Assembly (NCBI GenBank): GCA_963822095.1 | Contig: CAWGGS010000011.1 | Span: 1 to 64,000, forward strand | Reading direction: 5' to 3' | Origin: CAWGGS01 sp963822095 | GTDB lineage: Bacteria; Desulfobacterota; Desulfobulbia; Desulfobulbales; Desulfocapsaceae | Length of the DNA stretch: 64,000 bases | Part shown: positions 44,046 through 53,161 of the stretch, piece by piece | How positions within the stretch are numbered: the first letter of the stretch is position 1 | Layout: the number at the start of each line of letters is the position of its first letter | Translations under genes and position numbers: made by a program | Notes under the pieces: model-generated | Told to the model about the DNA's origin: nothing | The model's database searches: none | The model's input: only the letters and a program-made list of their open reading frames with translations

Positions 44046-44396
44046 GAATATCTTGTTGCCACGTTTTTCCGCTCGAGCCTTTTCCATATGCCTGAGTGCG
44101 GCAAATTCTCTGGTCAGATCGCCGTCGGAAAAATTTCCTCCCATCTGCCGCAGAAGATCGTGACGTTCCATTCCACCGTTTTCTTTAAGAATACTGAGAA
44201 TCTTCTTCTGGACATCCGTAAGGTGCGTTTGACCTCCTGCCATGTTTTCAAACGACTTGGCGCAGTGGATAGCCCACGGATCGCAGTTCTTCACCGGAGA
44301 CAGCACATCCATATAGCAGTCCTCACACAAAAGCCTCCCCAAATGCTCATGATCTTCATCAGCGGGAATAACACCCTTACATCGCTCGCATTGCAT
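44031..44396 (-). CDS. Zinc-ribbon plus winged-helix-like small protein
   Basis: A 121-residue protein. N-terminal CERCKGVIPADED...CEDCY forms two CxxC knuckles of a LIM-like zinc ribbon; the rest (TDVQKKILSILKENGGMERHDLLRQMGGNFSDGDLTREFAAL) has the look of a winged helix, ending in NKIFLRTW. No named family is recalled. GGGAGG precedes the ATG. Its last 15 bases overlap the end of the kinase gene on the other strand. It may be a small DNA- or RNA-binding regulator. Confidence 0.72.
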   Translation of the reverse strand: MQCERCKGVIPADEDHEHLGRLLCEDCYMDVLSPVKNCDPWAIHCAKSFENMAGGQTHLTDVQKKILSILKENGGMERHDLLRQMGGNFSDGDLTREFAALRHMEKARAEKRGNKIFLRTW

Positions 44397-44532
44397 TATT
44401 TTCCTCCCAAAAGATATTTTCTCCCTCCTCCAATTCTGCCGATCACCGGATAGAATCTCTTTTGCTCCTGATGCAGACCAGCTCCATCATACCATCTTAG
44501 GGGCTGTCAGCAAATACCTAATGAAAAAGACG

Positions 44533-44560
44533 TTGACGTGAAATCACCAGGTACTATAGT
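44533..44560 (+). promoter_or_regulatory. Promoter of the tetR-emrAB operon
   Basis: TTGACG (44533-44538) and TATAGT (44555-44560) with a 16-base spacer. The predicted start of transcription is a few bases before the palindrome at 44576. Confidence 0.6.
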
Positions 44561-44575
44561 ATCAGGCAGACAAAA

Positions 44576-44595
44576 CTGACTGGTCAGTCAGTCAG
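44576..44595 (+). promoter_or_regulatory. TetR-type operator
   Basis: CTGACTGGTCAGTCAGTCAG is a near-perfect palindrome of the TGACTGGTCAGTCA kind typical of AcrR/TetR operators. It lies just after the predicted -10, 66 bases before the regulator gene, as expected for autorepression. Confidence 0.6.
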
Positions 44596-44660
44596 AAAAA
44601 CCCAGCTTTTACTCCTGAATATAGGAAGATTTTGGAAAAACAAGAGGACAGCATTCTGAA

Positions 44661-45251
44661 ATGACCAAGAAAGAAGCAATTGTTATTGCTGCAGCCGAGC
44701 TCTTTGCCGAAAAAGGTTTCAGCGAAACGTCCGCATCGGAGGTCGCGGAACGGGCAGGGGTCGCCCAGGGAACGTTGTTTTATCACTTCAAAACCAAAGA
44801 GAACATCCTGCTCGAGGTCTTTGAAAGTATCATGACCCGCTACCAGAACGGAATGGAAAAAGCTGTCGAAAAAGCGGAAAACGGCCTTTCCGCTATCGAG
44901 GCAGTCATTAAATTCCAATTCGCCTTTGTCGAGGAAAACAGTCGGGTATTCCTGGTGGTCCTGCGTGATTTCCCTCCATTCATGGTGCATTCCGACTCGC
45001 CCCAGAGGGACAGGGTTCACAAACGACTGGCAGCGGTCTCCGATGTTTTTCGCGGCATCCTTAAACGCGGCCGCAGGGACGGCAGCATCCGCTCCTTGCC
45101 AATCGAATCGACCGTTCAACTGTTACGTGGTCTCACCTCCGGCCTCGTCCGACATAAACTCTTGGATATTTCCACTTTGCCGCCCGACAGTGAGGAGGTC
45201 GTCGACTTTTGCAGGAGGGCCTTACAACCCTCAGGCGATCATACCCCATGA
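44661..45251 (+). CDS. TetR/AcrR family regulator of the efflux operon
   Basis: A 196-residue protein with the TetR helix-turn-helix at residues about 3-50 (KKEAIVIAAAELFAEKGF, TSASEVAERAGVAQGTLFYHFKTKENILLEVF) and a variable ligand-binding domain with several aromatic residues. It is followed by emrA- and emrB-like genes on the same strand and preceded by a promoter and palindrome. A repressor of the efflux pump that responds to the pump's substrate is the natural reading. Confidence 0.92.
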   Translation: MTKKEAIVIAAAELFAEKGFSETSASEVAERAGVAQGTLFYHFKTKENILLEVFESIMTRYQNGMEKAVEKAENGLSAIEAVIKFQFAFVEENSRVFLVVLRDFPPFMVHSDSPQRDRVHKRLAAVSDVFRGILKRGRRDGSIRSLPIESTVQLLRGLTSGLVRHKLLDISTLPPDSEEVVDFCRRALQPSGDHTP

Positions 45252-45352
45252 ACAGCACCTCATATCCACACAAGCGACAATAAAAAACTTAAGACTCGAG
45301 GAGATGGGATTCATGTCCTTTCCTTCTCCGCCCGAAAAGAGAAAAGACTCGT

Positions 45353-46450
45353 ATGGAAACCAATACAGAAGCAGGAAATACGGAACCAAAAGGCTCAGAA
45401 AAAAGCAAAAAACGGTTTGGCAGGTGGCGATTGAGACTGCTGATCATCGTCTGCCTCTTGATCACGGGAGTTATCTCGGCACCGAAAATCGCGTATCTCC
45501 TTTCCCATGAAAGCACCGATGACGCCTATTTCGGAAGTACTATCATTCCTGTAAGCGCAGAGGTTTCAGGACAGGTGAGTAAGGTGTACATCAAGGATCA
45601 CCAGATGGTCCATAAAGGCGACATTCTCCTTGGAATCGACCAAAGAGATTACCGGTTAGCCCTAACCTTGAAAAAAGAGGCGCTGAAAACCGCAAAGGCC
45701 GAAAAACGTAAACAGGAGGCGGCTATCGTCGAAGCGCAGAAGGCCCAGGCTCAAGCCCAGGCCGGGCTTGCTGACGCCCGGGTAAATGAGAAATTTGCAG
45801 CCAAGGAAAAGAAACGTTATGACGACCTGGCACTCATGGGTGCCGTGCCCAGACACAAATACGAACAGGTGGACACAACCTGGCAGGCAACCCAGGCAAG
45901 GCAATCGGCGGCGGACTCGGCGGTGGCAAAGGCCCAGGCAGCCATCAAGACCCTGAAAGCGGGACTCGCCGTCCAGGAATCCAAGATCAAGGAAGCGGCA
46001 GCAGAGGTTGATATTGCCGAACTGGCCCTATCCCGTACCCTGATCAAGGCACCGATAACCGGTCTGATCAGCAAAAAAAACGTGGATGTGGGAAAATATG
46101 TCCAAATAGGACAACCACTTCTGGCCTTGGTCGACCCCCATGGAATCTGGATCACGGCCAATTTCAAGGAAACACAGATTGAAAAGATCAAGATCGGGCA
46201 ACCGGTGGACATCAAGGTAGATGCCTACCCGAACCTGACCCTTAAAGGGCACGTGGACAGTTTTCAGGCCGGTACCGGCGCGCTCTTCAGCCTTCTTCCC
46301 CCGGAAAATGCCACCGGCAACTTTGTAAAAGTTGTGCAGAGGCTGCCGGTTAAAATCGTCATCGACTCCGCCATTGATCCGGCTTATCCGCTCTGGCCCG
46401 GTCTTTCCGTTGTTCCGAGTATCGACGTCACTGCCAAACCGCAATCATGA
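45353..46450 (+). CDS. HlyD/EmrA-type membrane fusion protein
   Basis: A 365-residue membrane fusion protein: cytoplasmic N-terminus, one transmembrane helix (LLIIVCLLITGVISAPKIAYLL), a biotinyl-lipoyl-like domain (VSGQVSKVYIKDHQMVHKGD), a long Ala/Lys/Glu-rich coiled coil (about 105-215) and the second lipoyl half (IKAPITGLISKKNVDVGKYV). It bridges the inner-membrane pump to an outer-membrane channel, not encoded nearby. The start codon of the pump gene overlaps its stop by four bases. Confidence 0.92.
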   Translation: METNTEAGNTEPKGSEKSKKRFGRWRLRLLIIVCLLITGVISAPKIAYLLSHESTDDAYFGSTIIPVSAEVSGQVSKVYIKDHQMVHKGDILLGIDQRDYRLALTLKKEALKTAKAEKRKQEAAIVEAQKAQAQAQAGLADARVNEKFAAKEKKRYDDLALMGAVPRHKYEQVDTTWQATQARQSAADSAVAKAQAAIKTLKAGLAVQESKIKEAAAEVDIAELALSRTLIKAPITGLISKKNVDVGKYVQIGQPLLALVDPHGIWITANFKETQIEKIKIGQPVDIKVDAYPNLTLKGHVDSFQAGTGALFSLLPPENATGNFVKVVQRLPVKIVIDSAIDPAYPLWPGLSVVPSIDVTAKPQS

Positions 46451-47979
46451 ACGACGATCAAGACGTCAACAAATGGCTCATTACCCTGACGGTGATGATG
46501 GCCACCATAATGGCCGCTTTAGACATCAGTATCGTCAACGTTGCCCTGCCCTACATGCGGGGAAATCTCGGTGCCTCGATAGAAGAGATCGCCTGGGTCG
46601 CCACCGGTTATCTTCTGTCCAATGTCATCGTTATGCCGATGATCGCGATGCTGACGGCACGATTCGGACGTAAGCGATTCTATCTTTTCAGTATTATACT
46701 CTTTACCATCACCTCCATGGCCTGCGGAGTGGCCTGGAACCTGACGTCGCTCATCCTTTTTCGAACCCTCCAGGGCATTGGTGGAGGGGCCATAATACCA
46801 ATATCACAGGCAATTTTGCGAGAAAGCTTCCCCCCCGAAGAACAGGGAAAGATCATCGGGATCTACGGACTCGGGGTGATCCTGGGGCCGGCATTTGGTC
46901 CGACTCTCGGAGGATGGCTGACCGACACCTACTCCTGGCGCTGGATTTTCTTCATCAATGTCCCGGTGGGGCTTATCAACCTGGTGTTAATTTCACGCTA
47001 CATCCATGATCCCTCCTACCTGATACGGGACAAGGGACGTCTTGATTACAGCGGACTGGCCTTTTTGACAATCGGCCTCGGCTCTCTGCAACTTTTTCTT
47101 GAGAAAGGTCAGGAGTGGAACTGGTTCGACTCGAAACTCATTGTCTGGCTGGCGGTGCTTGCCGTAGTCGGAATGATCGCCTTTATCTGGAGAGAGCTTA
47201 CGGCTACCAGACCGGCGGTCGATCTTCGGCTGTTCACTGATGGCAATTTCCTCACCGGAACCTTTCTGGGCGGGATCTTCGGAATCGCCCTCTACGGCTG
47301 CCTCTTTCTCCTTCCCCTGTTTTTACAGGAGCTCATGGGATATCCGGCACTGGATTCCGGTCTTACCCTGATGCCCCGCAGTCTGGCCATGGCCCTGACC
47401 ATGCCGATTGCCGGGCGGTTGTATAACCGGTGCGGAGCCCGATTTCTGGTGGCAACCGGGATGTTGATAAGCGGCTTTTCCTTTTGGCAACTCTCACGCT
47501 TGAACCTCCATGTCGGCTATATGGACATCCTTATCCCTCAAGCCCTGCAGGGTATGGGGTTTGGGATGGTCTTCGTTTCACTGACGACTTCAGCTATGAT
47601 CACCATCGACAGAAGCCGTATGACCGCCGCCACCGGTCTGTACGTTGTTGTGCGGCAAATCTTCGGCAGCGTCGGGATTGCGCTGGTTGCAACAGAACTC
47701 ACCCGGAGCCAGGCCATGGCCCACTCGACCTTGATCGAACATCTAACCCCCTACCGGGACGTGGTCGGACACTGGCTTTCCGTGATATCCGCCGCCTTTG
47801 CAGCTCAGGGTGTTGGACCGACTCAACTCCATGCCAAGGCCCTCGGTCTCCTGGAGGTGACAACCAGCAGGCAATCGGCAATGCTTGCCTTCAATCATGT
47901 TTTTTTTATTCTTGCCCTTCTCTTTGTGATAAGCTTTCCATTGTCTTTTCTTTTAAAGAGCGGACGTAGAAAAAACTAA
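46447..47979 (+). CDS. DHA2 family multidrug MFS transporter, EmrB-like
   Basis: A 510-residue pump with 14 predicted helices. DISIVNVALPYM and ATGYLLSNVIVMPM are the DHA2 N-terminal signatures; MTARFGRKRFY-like loop 2-3 and GLGVILGPAFGPTLGGWLTD (motif C, antiporters) follow. It is translationally coupled to the HlyD gene (ATGA overlap, 46447-46450). It would expel hydrophobic compounds with H+ exchange, in complex with the fusion protein. It is convergent with the PocR-PAS gene, 13 bases apart. Confidence 0.94.
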   Translation: MNDDQDVNKWLITLTVMMATIMAALDISIVNVALPYMRGNLGASIEEIAWVATGYLLSNVIVMPMIAMLTARFGRKRFYLFSIILFTITSMACGVAWNLTSLILFRTLQGIGGGAIIPISQAILRESFPPEEQGKIIGIYGLGVILGPAFGPTLGGWLTDTYSWRWIFFINVPVGLINLVLISRYIHDPSYLIRDKGRLDYSGLAFLTIGLGSLQLFLEKGQEWNWFDSKLIVWLAVLAVVGMIAFIWRELTATRPAVDLRLFTDGNFLTGTFLGGIFGIALYGCLFLLPLFLQELMGYPALDSGLTLMPRSLAMALTMPIAGRLYNRCGARFLVATGMLISGFSFWQLSRLNLHVGYMDILIPQALQGMGFGMVFVSLTTSAMITIDRSRMTAATGLYVVVRQIFGSVGIALVATELTRSQAMAHSTLIEHLTPYRDVVGHWLSVISAAFAAQGVGPTQLHAKALGLLEVTTSRQSAMLAFNHVFFILALLFVISFPLSFLLKSGRRKN

Positions 47980-47992
47980 ACGTAAAACCACC

Positions 47993-49609
47993 TTATTCAG
48001 AATCGATGGAGTTCCAAAGTTTAAGGTCGGGGTAAAGCCTTCGGGCGCATTCAGGACAAATACCGTGGCTGAATTTTGCCTCCGAATGTTTCTTGATATA
48101 GGACTCGATCTGATTCCAATAGCCCTTATCGTCCCGAATCTTTTTGCATGACGCGCAGATGGGCAACAGACCACTCAGCTGTTTAATCTGGGACAGAGTC
48201 CCCTGCAGTTCTTGTATCAAGGCCTCTTTCTCTTGTTCAACCTTGACTCTCACGGAAATATCCAACCCGACTCCCACGAGATAGTTTGCACTCTCCTGAT
48301 CAAAACGATACCCCGTAAAGAGATAGGGAATGACATCCCCTCTTGCAGTTTGAAATCCCGCCTCTACGTTTACCCGTCCACCCTGAAAGACCTTTTCAAT
48401 GGATTTTTTAACAAGAATTCTGTCCTCCATCGCTATGAAATCGAAGGGAGACATGCATCCAATCTGTTCCGATGAATAGCCTGAAACATCCTCAAGATTC
48501 TTATTCCAGCGTAAGAAGCGGCCTGACTGATCGAAGATATACATAATCCCGGGCAAACTCTTGATTAGGGATTCCGAAAACCTCTTCTCCGCCTTTACCT
48601 GCTCTTCAATACGCTTTCGCTCACTGATATCGCGTACATATTCAACAACTCCTTTAACCTTACCTGCAGGGTCAACCATCGGAAAAGAAAAAAGCTCCTG
48701 TGTTCCGATTATCCCGTCGTTTATTGTATAAGGAACCTCATCTCTCTCCATCTTCCTGGTTTTAAGAGACCGCAAGGCCGGGCATACCGCACATGGTTGT
48801 GTGCGGCCATGGTATACTTTATAACATTTCTCCCCAATGGCTGTTTCCAGATGCGGATACCATTGATACATTACTTCGTTTACCTGCACGATATTCAAAT
48901 CCCGATCCAGTACGCTGATACCATCCTGGATCGCATTAAAGACCGACCCCAGGAACTTTTTACTTTGTTGAAGTTCCGTCTCTGTCTTCTTTCGGACTTT
49001 GATCTCGGCCTTGAGGTCCGTCGTCCGTTCCTCAATACGGTTTTCCAGATGCCGGTTCAAGGTGTAAAGCTCCAATTTATCCTTCCCCATGGCGGCGAAT
49101 ACACCCGTAAGGTTTGTCAGGTATTTGATCGCCTGCTGAATTTTCTCCACGGAGAGGACGGGGACATCGGACAAGGCCTGCAAATAGGCTTCTTTATCAA
49201 ATCCGAACTCTTCCGCCTGCCTGGAGAAAAATCCGACATCCGGTGGATCTAGGAAAAACTGGCCGATAAAAAGGTTTCCGAGATGTTCGCCTTTTATGAT
49301 GATCGGTGCGGCAACATCAACCAGGCCGTTCTTACATTTATATAAGGTATATTTCTCTCCGTTTTCCACGCGACTGGCCAAAGCAGTATCACTTTCACGG
49401 CATCTTGCAGATGTGACAGGATGTTGTCTATGGAAGTTCGTACAAATTGACCGCCATTGTCCGGTGAGCAGAACATTTCCATCCAGGTCCATGACGGCAG
49501 TCGGGATTCCCGTCACCTGCGTAAAACTTTTAGATAAATCCCGGAGTTCGGGAATATCGAGCAGTTCTTTTAAAGACAGAGAATCCGCTGTGGAATTTGC
49601 CATTCTCAT
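47993..49609 (-). CDS. PocR ligand-binding and double PAS domain sensor protein
   Basis: A 538-residue cytosolic signalling protein. The N-terminal PocR domain (about 15-190) has its Cys/aromatic-rich signature (GQWRSICTNFHRQ, CRESD, GLVDVAAPI, FIGQFF). A coiled coil and two PAS domains follow (starts near 215 and 335), and a short C-terminal module LLPICASCKKIRDD...HGICPECARRLYPDL with two CxxC pairs that is seen at the end of many sensors. No kinase, GGDEF or DNA-binding output is present. The start at 49609 (GAGGG upstream) is preferred; a GTG at 49639 lies inside a repeat element. Confidence 0.85.
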   Translation of the reverse strand: MRMANSTADSLSLKELLDIPELRDLSKSFTQVTGIPTAVMDLDGNVLLTGQWRSICTNFHRQHPVTSARCRESDTALASRVENGEKYTLYKCKNGLVDVAAPIIIKGEHLGNLFIGQFFLDPPDVGFFSRQAEEFGFDKEAYLQALSDVPVLSVEKIQQAIKYLTNLTGVFAAMGKDKLELYTLNRHLENRIEERTTDLKAEIKVRKKTETELQQSKKFLGSVFNAIQDGISVLDRDLNIVQVNEVMYQWYPHLETAIGEKCYKVYHGRTQPCAVCPALRSLKTRKMERDEVPYTINDGIIGTQELFSFPMVDPAGKVKGVVEYVRDISERKRIEEQVKAEKRFSESLIKSLPGIMYIFDQSGRFLRWNKNLEDVSGYSSEQIGCMSPFDFIAMEDRILVKKSIEKVFQGGRVNVEAGFQTARGDVIPYLFTGYRFDQESANYLVGVGLDISVRVKVEQEKEALIQELQGTLSQIKQLSGLLPICASCKKIRDDKGYWNQIESYIKKHSEAKFSHGICPECARRLYPDLKLWNSIDSE

Positions 49610-49630
49610 TGTGCCCTCATTTTTTAATCT

Positions 49631-49797
49631 GATTACCACTAATGTTCAGTTGCTGGTCCGGGGTGAGAGCTGTTCGTTTTTCGGGTCTCTGCAGCCTGGA
49701 TGGCGTAAGCGTTGCCCCCAGGGATGGGTTCATGGCGTCCCGAGAAACGAACAGCTCTCACCCTTCCTTCTTGATAGGTTGAGATTCAGTGGTAATC
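49631..49797. repeat. Dispersed palindromic element family 2, copy 2
   Basis: Terminal inverted repeats GATTACCACT (49631-49640) and AGTGGTAATC (49788-49797). The inner stem GGTGAGAGC-TGTTCGTTT... pairs with AAACGAAC-AGCTCTCACC, around the conserved core GCCTGGATGGCGTAAGCG...GGTTCATGGCGTCCC. It ends 21 bases before the PocR-PAS start codon. The sequence outside both ends, CATTTTTTAAT left and CATTTTTTTAAT right, could be a target duplication. Confidence 0.75.
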
Positions 49798-50116
49798 ACA
49801 TTTTTTTAATGTTAGATAATTCTAAATAATTTTGAAAGGCAATTCAATTGTATTTCGCTTTGGCAAACCGCGGTAGGCAGTAAAATCTGTTCAGTAGTGG
49901 TCCAAGGCTGCATGGATTAGCAGAGTAATAGATTGGCGCGGGAGAAGATCATTCGTTACAAGAATTCTTCACCATCATTTCTTTCCCAGAGCGGCCTTGC
50001 TGGAGAGAAGCGGGAGATGCTCAGTGTCTCCGAGCAGGCACAGGCAAACCTCTAATCGGATTTTGCACAGGTTCCGGCAAACGAAATAGATGGGACCGTC
50101 GAACAGGAAAGGCGGA
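49798..50116. other. Intergenic region, no gene
   Basis: About 320 AT-rich bases between the family 2 element and the ferredoxin-like gene; nothing recognisable. Confidence 0.35.
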
Positions 50117-51289
50117 TTAAAGACCTAAGGCTCTTCGCAGTTTCGTTTTGATTCCACTTATAAGAAAAGGGGTGAAGCGTTTCTTTTCTTTCAGGATTTT
50201 GATAAAGAGGTCCTTCTTCTTCTCCGGTATGGGAGGACGGCTGACCGGATTCAGGGTAAGAGATCCGGTCGGACAGGATCCGATACAGGCCCCACATCCG
50301 AGACACATATCCTCTCGGATCACAAGGCTGCGTTTCTTGCTTCCATTAGTGTTCTGCATTTCAAGCGCTGCAATGTTGCACGCCTTGGCACAAAGACCGC
50401 AGCCGATGCAGGTCTGCCTGTCGACCACGACCATGAACCCTGCTTTTGCCACCCCGTTGATGAATCCCTGCCGGATACCGCCCAAAAGCTCACAGCAGCA
50501 GAAACAGCAGTTGCAAATAAAAGACGGCTTGTATCGGACATTGTCGGTAATATGGGTTAAATGCAGCTCCCGAGCCTTATCGATCACTGCTAATAATTCC
50601 TGGGTACTTCGTTCTTCGGCAAACCCCCGGCGGACCATAAACCTGGCTGCCGTGCCCAGAGATATACAGATACCTTCCACAGGGGCTTTCTTTTCGCAGC
50701 TTTCTTTCAGGTGTTGTTTCTTATGACGGCAATAACACATCCCCACCGCTCCGAAATCCGTCTGGCGGATAATCTCCCTGGCACTCTCATAGGAAGTGAT
50801 AACCGAGCTTACCGGGATATGCTCTTCATAGGTCAGAGAACGGGTGAGCGGCGTCTTGGAACCGAAAAATTCCCGGCCCTGACCCTTTTCCGGATCGTCG
50901 TAGAGATATTCGGTCATCAACTGGGCCAGCTCTTCCACCGGCAGATCGGCCCGTTGCTTCATAAAGGTGAATTCAAAAAAGCCGATCAGACCCGGCATCA
51001 GGAGGTAATAGGTCGTATCATTATAGGGGAGATCCATGATCAGGCCTTTATCGGCCATGCTCTCCAGGATCGGCTGCAGGCTGTCTGCCGGAAGTTTCGT
51101 CTTCCGGCACAACTCGGGAAGCGTCGCCTCCTGAAGCGGAAACCGGGATGCGACATAGGCCTCTTCCTTAGAGAAGAGCAGCTCCAGTATCCGCCGCAGC
51201 TTATCGTTGTCGAAAAGTCCGATCGGATACTTATTCAACCGGTCGATGAGCGGAACCAGTGAATCTTTTCCATCCAGATGATGTCCCAT
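50117..51289 (-). CDS. Ferredoxin-like protein with Cys-rich and winged-helix-like parts
   Basis: A 390-residue protein. The N-terminal 130 residues look like a helical, winged-helix-type region (ATLPELCRKTKLPADSLQPILESMADKGLI). A middle Cys-rich part has GMCYCRHKK, ESCEKK, and the cluster CNCCFCCCELLGGIRQG. The C-terminus has two [4Fe-4S] motifs, CIGCGLCAKACN and CLGCGACIGSCP. The combination is seen in anaerobe ferredoxin-like proteins of unknown role that may pass electrons to or from the acyl-CoA dehydrogenases encoded upstream in the same orientation. A 93-base gap with a hairpin separates it from the acyl-CoA dehydrogenase gene. Confidence 0.78.
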   Translation of the reverse strand: MGHHLDGKDSLVPLIDRLNKYPIGLFDNDKLRRILELLFSKEEAYVASRFPLQEATLPELCRKTKLPADSLQPILESMADKGLIMDLPYNDTTYYLLMPGLIGFFEFTFMKQRADLPVEELAQLMTEYLYDDPEKGQGREFFGSKTPLTRSLTYEEHIPVSSVITSYESAREIIRQTDFGAVGMCYCRHKKQHLKESCEKKAPVEGICISLGTAARFMVRRGFAEERSTQELLAVIDKARELHLTHITDNVRYKPSFICNCCFCCCELLGGIRQGFINGVAKAGFMVVVDRQTCIGCGLCAKACNIAALEMQNTNGSKKRSLVIREDMCLGCGACIGSCPTGSLTLNPVSRPPIPEKKKDLFIKILKEKKRFTPFLISGIKTKLRRALGL

Positions 51290-51332
51290 GGGTTTATTCT
51301 TTTTAGGTGGATTAATTAGGTTGGAGGCTATA

Positions 51333-51374
51333 GGCTGAAGACGGTAAAAGAATGTACACTCACTGCCTTCAGCC
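51333..51374. repeat. Intercistronic inverted repeat
   Basis: GGCTGAAG (51333-51340) and CTTCAGCC (51367-51374) with imperfect extension outward (AGGCTATA / TTTAGTCT). It lies between the acyl-CoA dehydrogenase and the ferredoxin-like gene and may modulate read-through. Confidence 0.4.
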
Positions 51375-51382
51375 TTTAGTCT

Positions 51383-53080
51383 CTAATTCATAACATACTG
51401 ATCTTTTAGTGCAGAGACCATATCCCATACCCGTTCAAAACCCGATTTATCTCCGCAGGGTTTCTTAATCATGGCCCTATAAATTTCCTCCTGAGGACCG
51501 GAATTCTCGTAGCCGACGATCATACGCAGGGCAAAGCCTGAGAAATCTTTAATCAAAAAGGCAAAGATCTGCTCGACCAGCGCATCGGACACTTCGTGGA
51601 TACGGGCATTTTCCAGAATCAGCTGGGCATAGACTATCAGGGTGAAAAGCTCGCCCGCCGCCAGCATATAGTCGATATCACCGGCCTGGGCCTCGCTGGG
51701 CGGAGCGGTCACCAGGAGGGTACGGAACAGTTCGACCTGTTCCCGGAAGATTGCCACATTTTCCAGGCTGTTTCCTTCATATGCCAGCCGGTAATCAGGG
51801 AAACGGACCTTGGCCAGGCCTCCGGTAGACTGCCTGAAAAGATAGTCATCATCGCCGGCCGTGCTCATCTTCGGCACCGACGGATACGCAACGGGAGAGA
51901 AGAAGTAATTTTTTACGAATTTTATGATCAGCGCCATATTGACATGCTCGGTGCCCTCCAGCTTCGGCAACATCCCGATGTCTCGGAGAGCCATCTCAAA
52001 ATAGGTATCCTGTTCATACCCCTTGGCGGCGATCACCTCGTGGAGCAAACCGACCACCTTCTCGCCCTGACCGGTCACCTTCATCTTGACGATGGGGTTG
52101 AAGAGCAGATAGCGCCTATCATCGTCGGATGCAATACGCAGGTAGTCGGCAGACCGCCACGCGACCAGCTTCATGGCGAAAAGACGGGCAAAGCTTTCCG
52201 TAAAGAGTTTTTTCACATGGGGAAAATCGGTAACCCGGCGACCGTAGAGGATACGGCCTGCGGCATGGTTTAAGGCCTCGTAGAAGGCATGGGTGGCAAT
52301 ACCTATTGATGCGCAGCCTAACTCGAATTTACCGATATTGATGGTATTAAGCGATGAGTTCCAGGCCAGACTGCCGCGCGAGAGGATATCGGATTCGGTT
52401 ATCGGATAGTCGTGCAACGCAAACTCGGCCACATAGGCCTGCCGGACGCCGGAGGTGTCGATCTTTTTCACGCACTCGTAGCCCGGATGATCGGTCCTGA
52501 CGACAAAAAATACATAGTCGTCGCTTCCTTCTACCTTACCGAAGGTCGATACCAGCGCCGCACAGTTGCCGTTGCCGATATAGTATTTGGAGCCCCGGGC
52601 AAGGTAGGTGCCGTCGACCTGGGGGACCAGTTTCATCTCGGTGGAATAGAGATCGGCACCGTGGGCCCGTTCGGAGAGGCCGAAGGCAAAGACCCCGCCA
52701 TCACGCAAGAGGGCAGCAGTTCGCCTCTTCGCCTCCTCGTTATCTCCCATCCAGATCGGACCCAGGCCGAGAATTGTCACCTGCCAGGCATACCAGTAGC
52801 AGAGACCGTAGAATGCCAAAACTTCGTTAAACTCCGAAAGTCGCCACATATCCCAGCGGGTCTGCCCGTCCCCATAAACCGCAGGAGTCAAGAGATCGGC
52901 AAATATCCTGTTTTCCTTGACGAAATCAAGGAAATCCTGGTACCAGACCTTGCCCTGATCGTCTTCCTTTATCTTTGCCAGCCCTTTCTTTTCGAAAAAG
53001 GCAATGGTCTTTTCCACCAGCTCACGAGACCGCGCATCGGCATATTCCCGTTCAAGTTTCTTTGGATTAAACAGTTTCAT
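51383..53080 (-). CDS. Acyl-CoA dehydrogenase, large divergent type
   Basis: A 565-residue flavoprotein of the acyl-CoA dehydrogenase superfamily. The FAD-binding middle domain shows FAFGLSERAHGADLYSTEM and YIGNGNCAALVSTFGKV; the C-terminal helical domain has the LEGTEHVNMALIIKF segment, where the acyl-CoA dehydrogenase base usually sits in an EGT motif. It is larger than the short-chain types and its substrate is not clear. The start at 53080 has AGGTGAAG in front. It lies downstream of the hot-dog DUF4442 gene, after a perfect inverted repeat. Electrons should go to EtfAB. Confidence 0.86.
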   Translation of the reverse strand: MKLFNPKKLEREYADARSRELVEKTIAFFEKKGLAKIKEDDQGKVWYQDFLDFVKENRIFADLLTPAVYGDGQTRWDMWRLSEFNEVLAFYGLCYWYAWQVTILGLGPIWMGDNEEAKRRTAALLRDGGVFAFGLSERAHGADLYSTEMKLVPQVDGTYLARGSKYYIGNGNCAALVSTFGKVEGSDDYVFFVVRTDHPGYECVKKIDTSGVRQAYVAEFALHDYPITESDILSRGSLAWNSSLNTINIGKFELGCASIGIATHAFYEALNHAAGRILYGRRVTDFPHVKKLFTESFARLFAMKLVAWRSADYLRIASDDDRRYLLFNPIVKMKVTGQGEKVVGLLHEVIAAKGYEQDTYFEMALRDIGMLPKLEGTEHVNMALIIKFVKNYFFSPVAYPSVPKMSTAGDDDYLFRQSTGGLAKVRFPDYRLAYEGNSLENVAIFREQVELFRTLLVTAPPSEAQAGDIDYMLAAGELFTLIVYAQLILENARIHEVSDALVEQIFAFLIKDFSGFALRMIVGYENSGPQEEIYRAMIKKPCGDKSGFERVWDMVSALKDQYVMN

Positions 53081-53161
53081 GGTCTTCACCTGCGACAATA
53101 GAAATTACATGTTTTTTAAATATGTTAACCACAACTCAACTCTTCAGAAGTGCTTTAGAGG

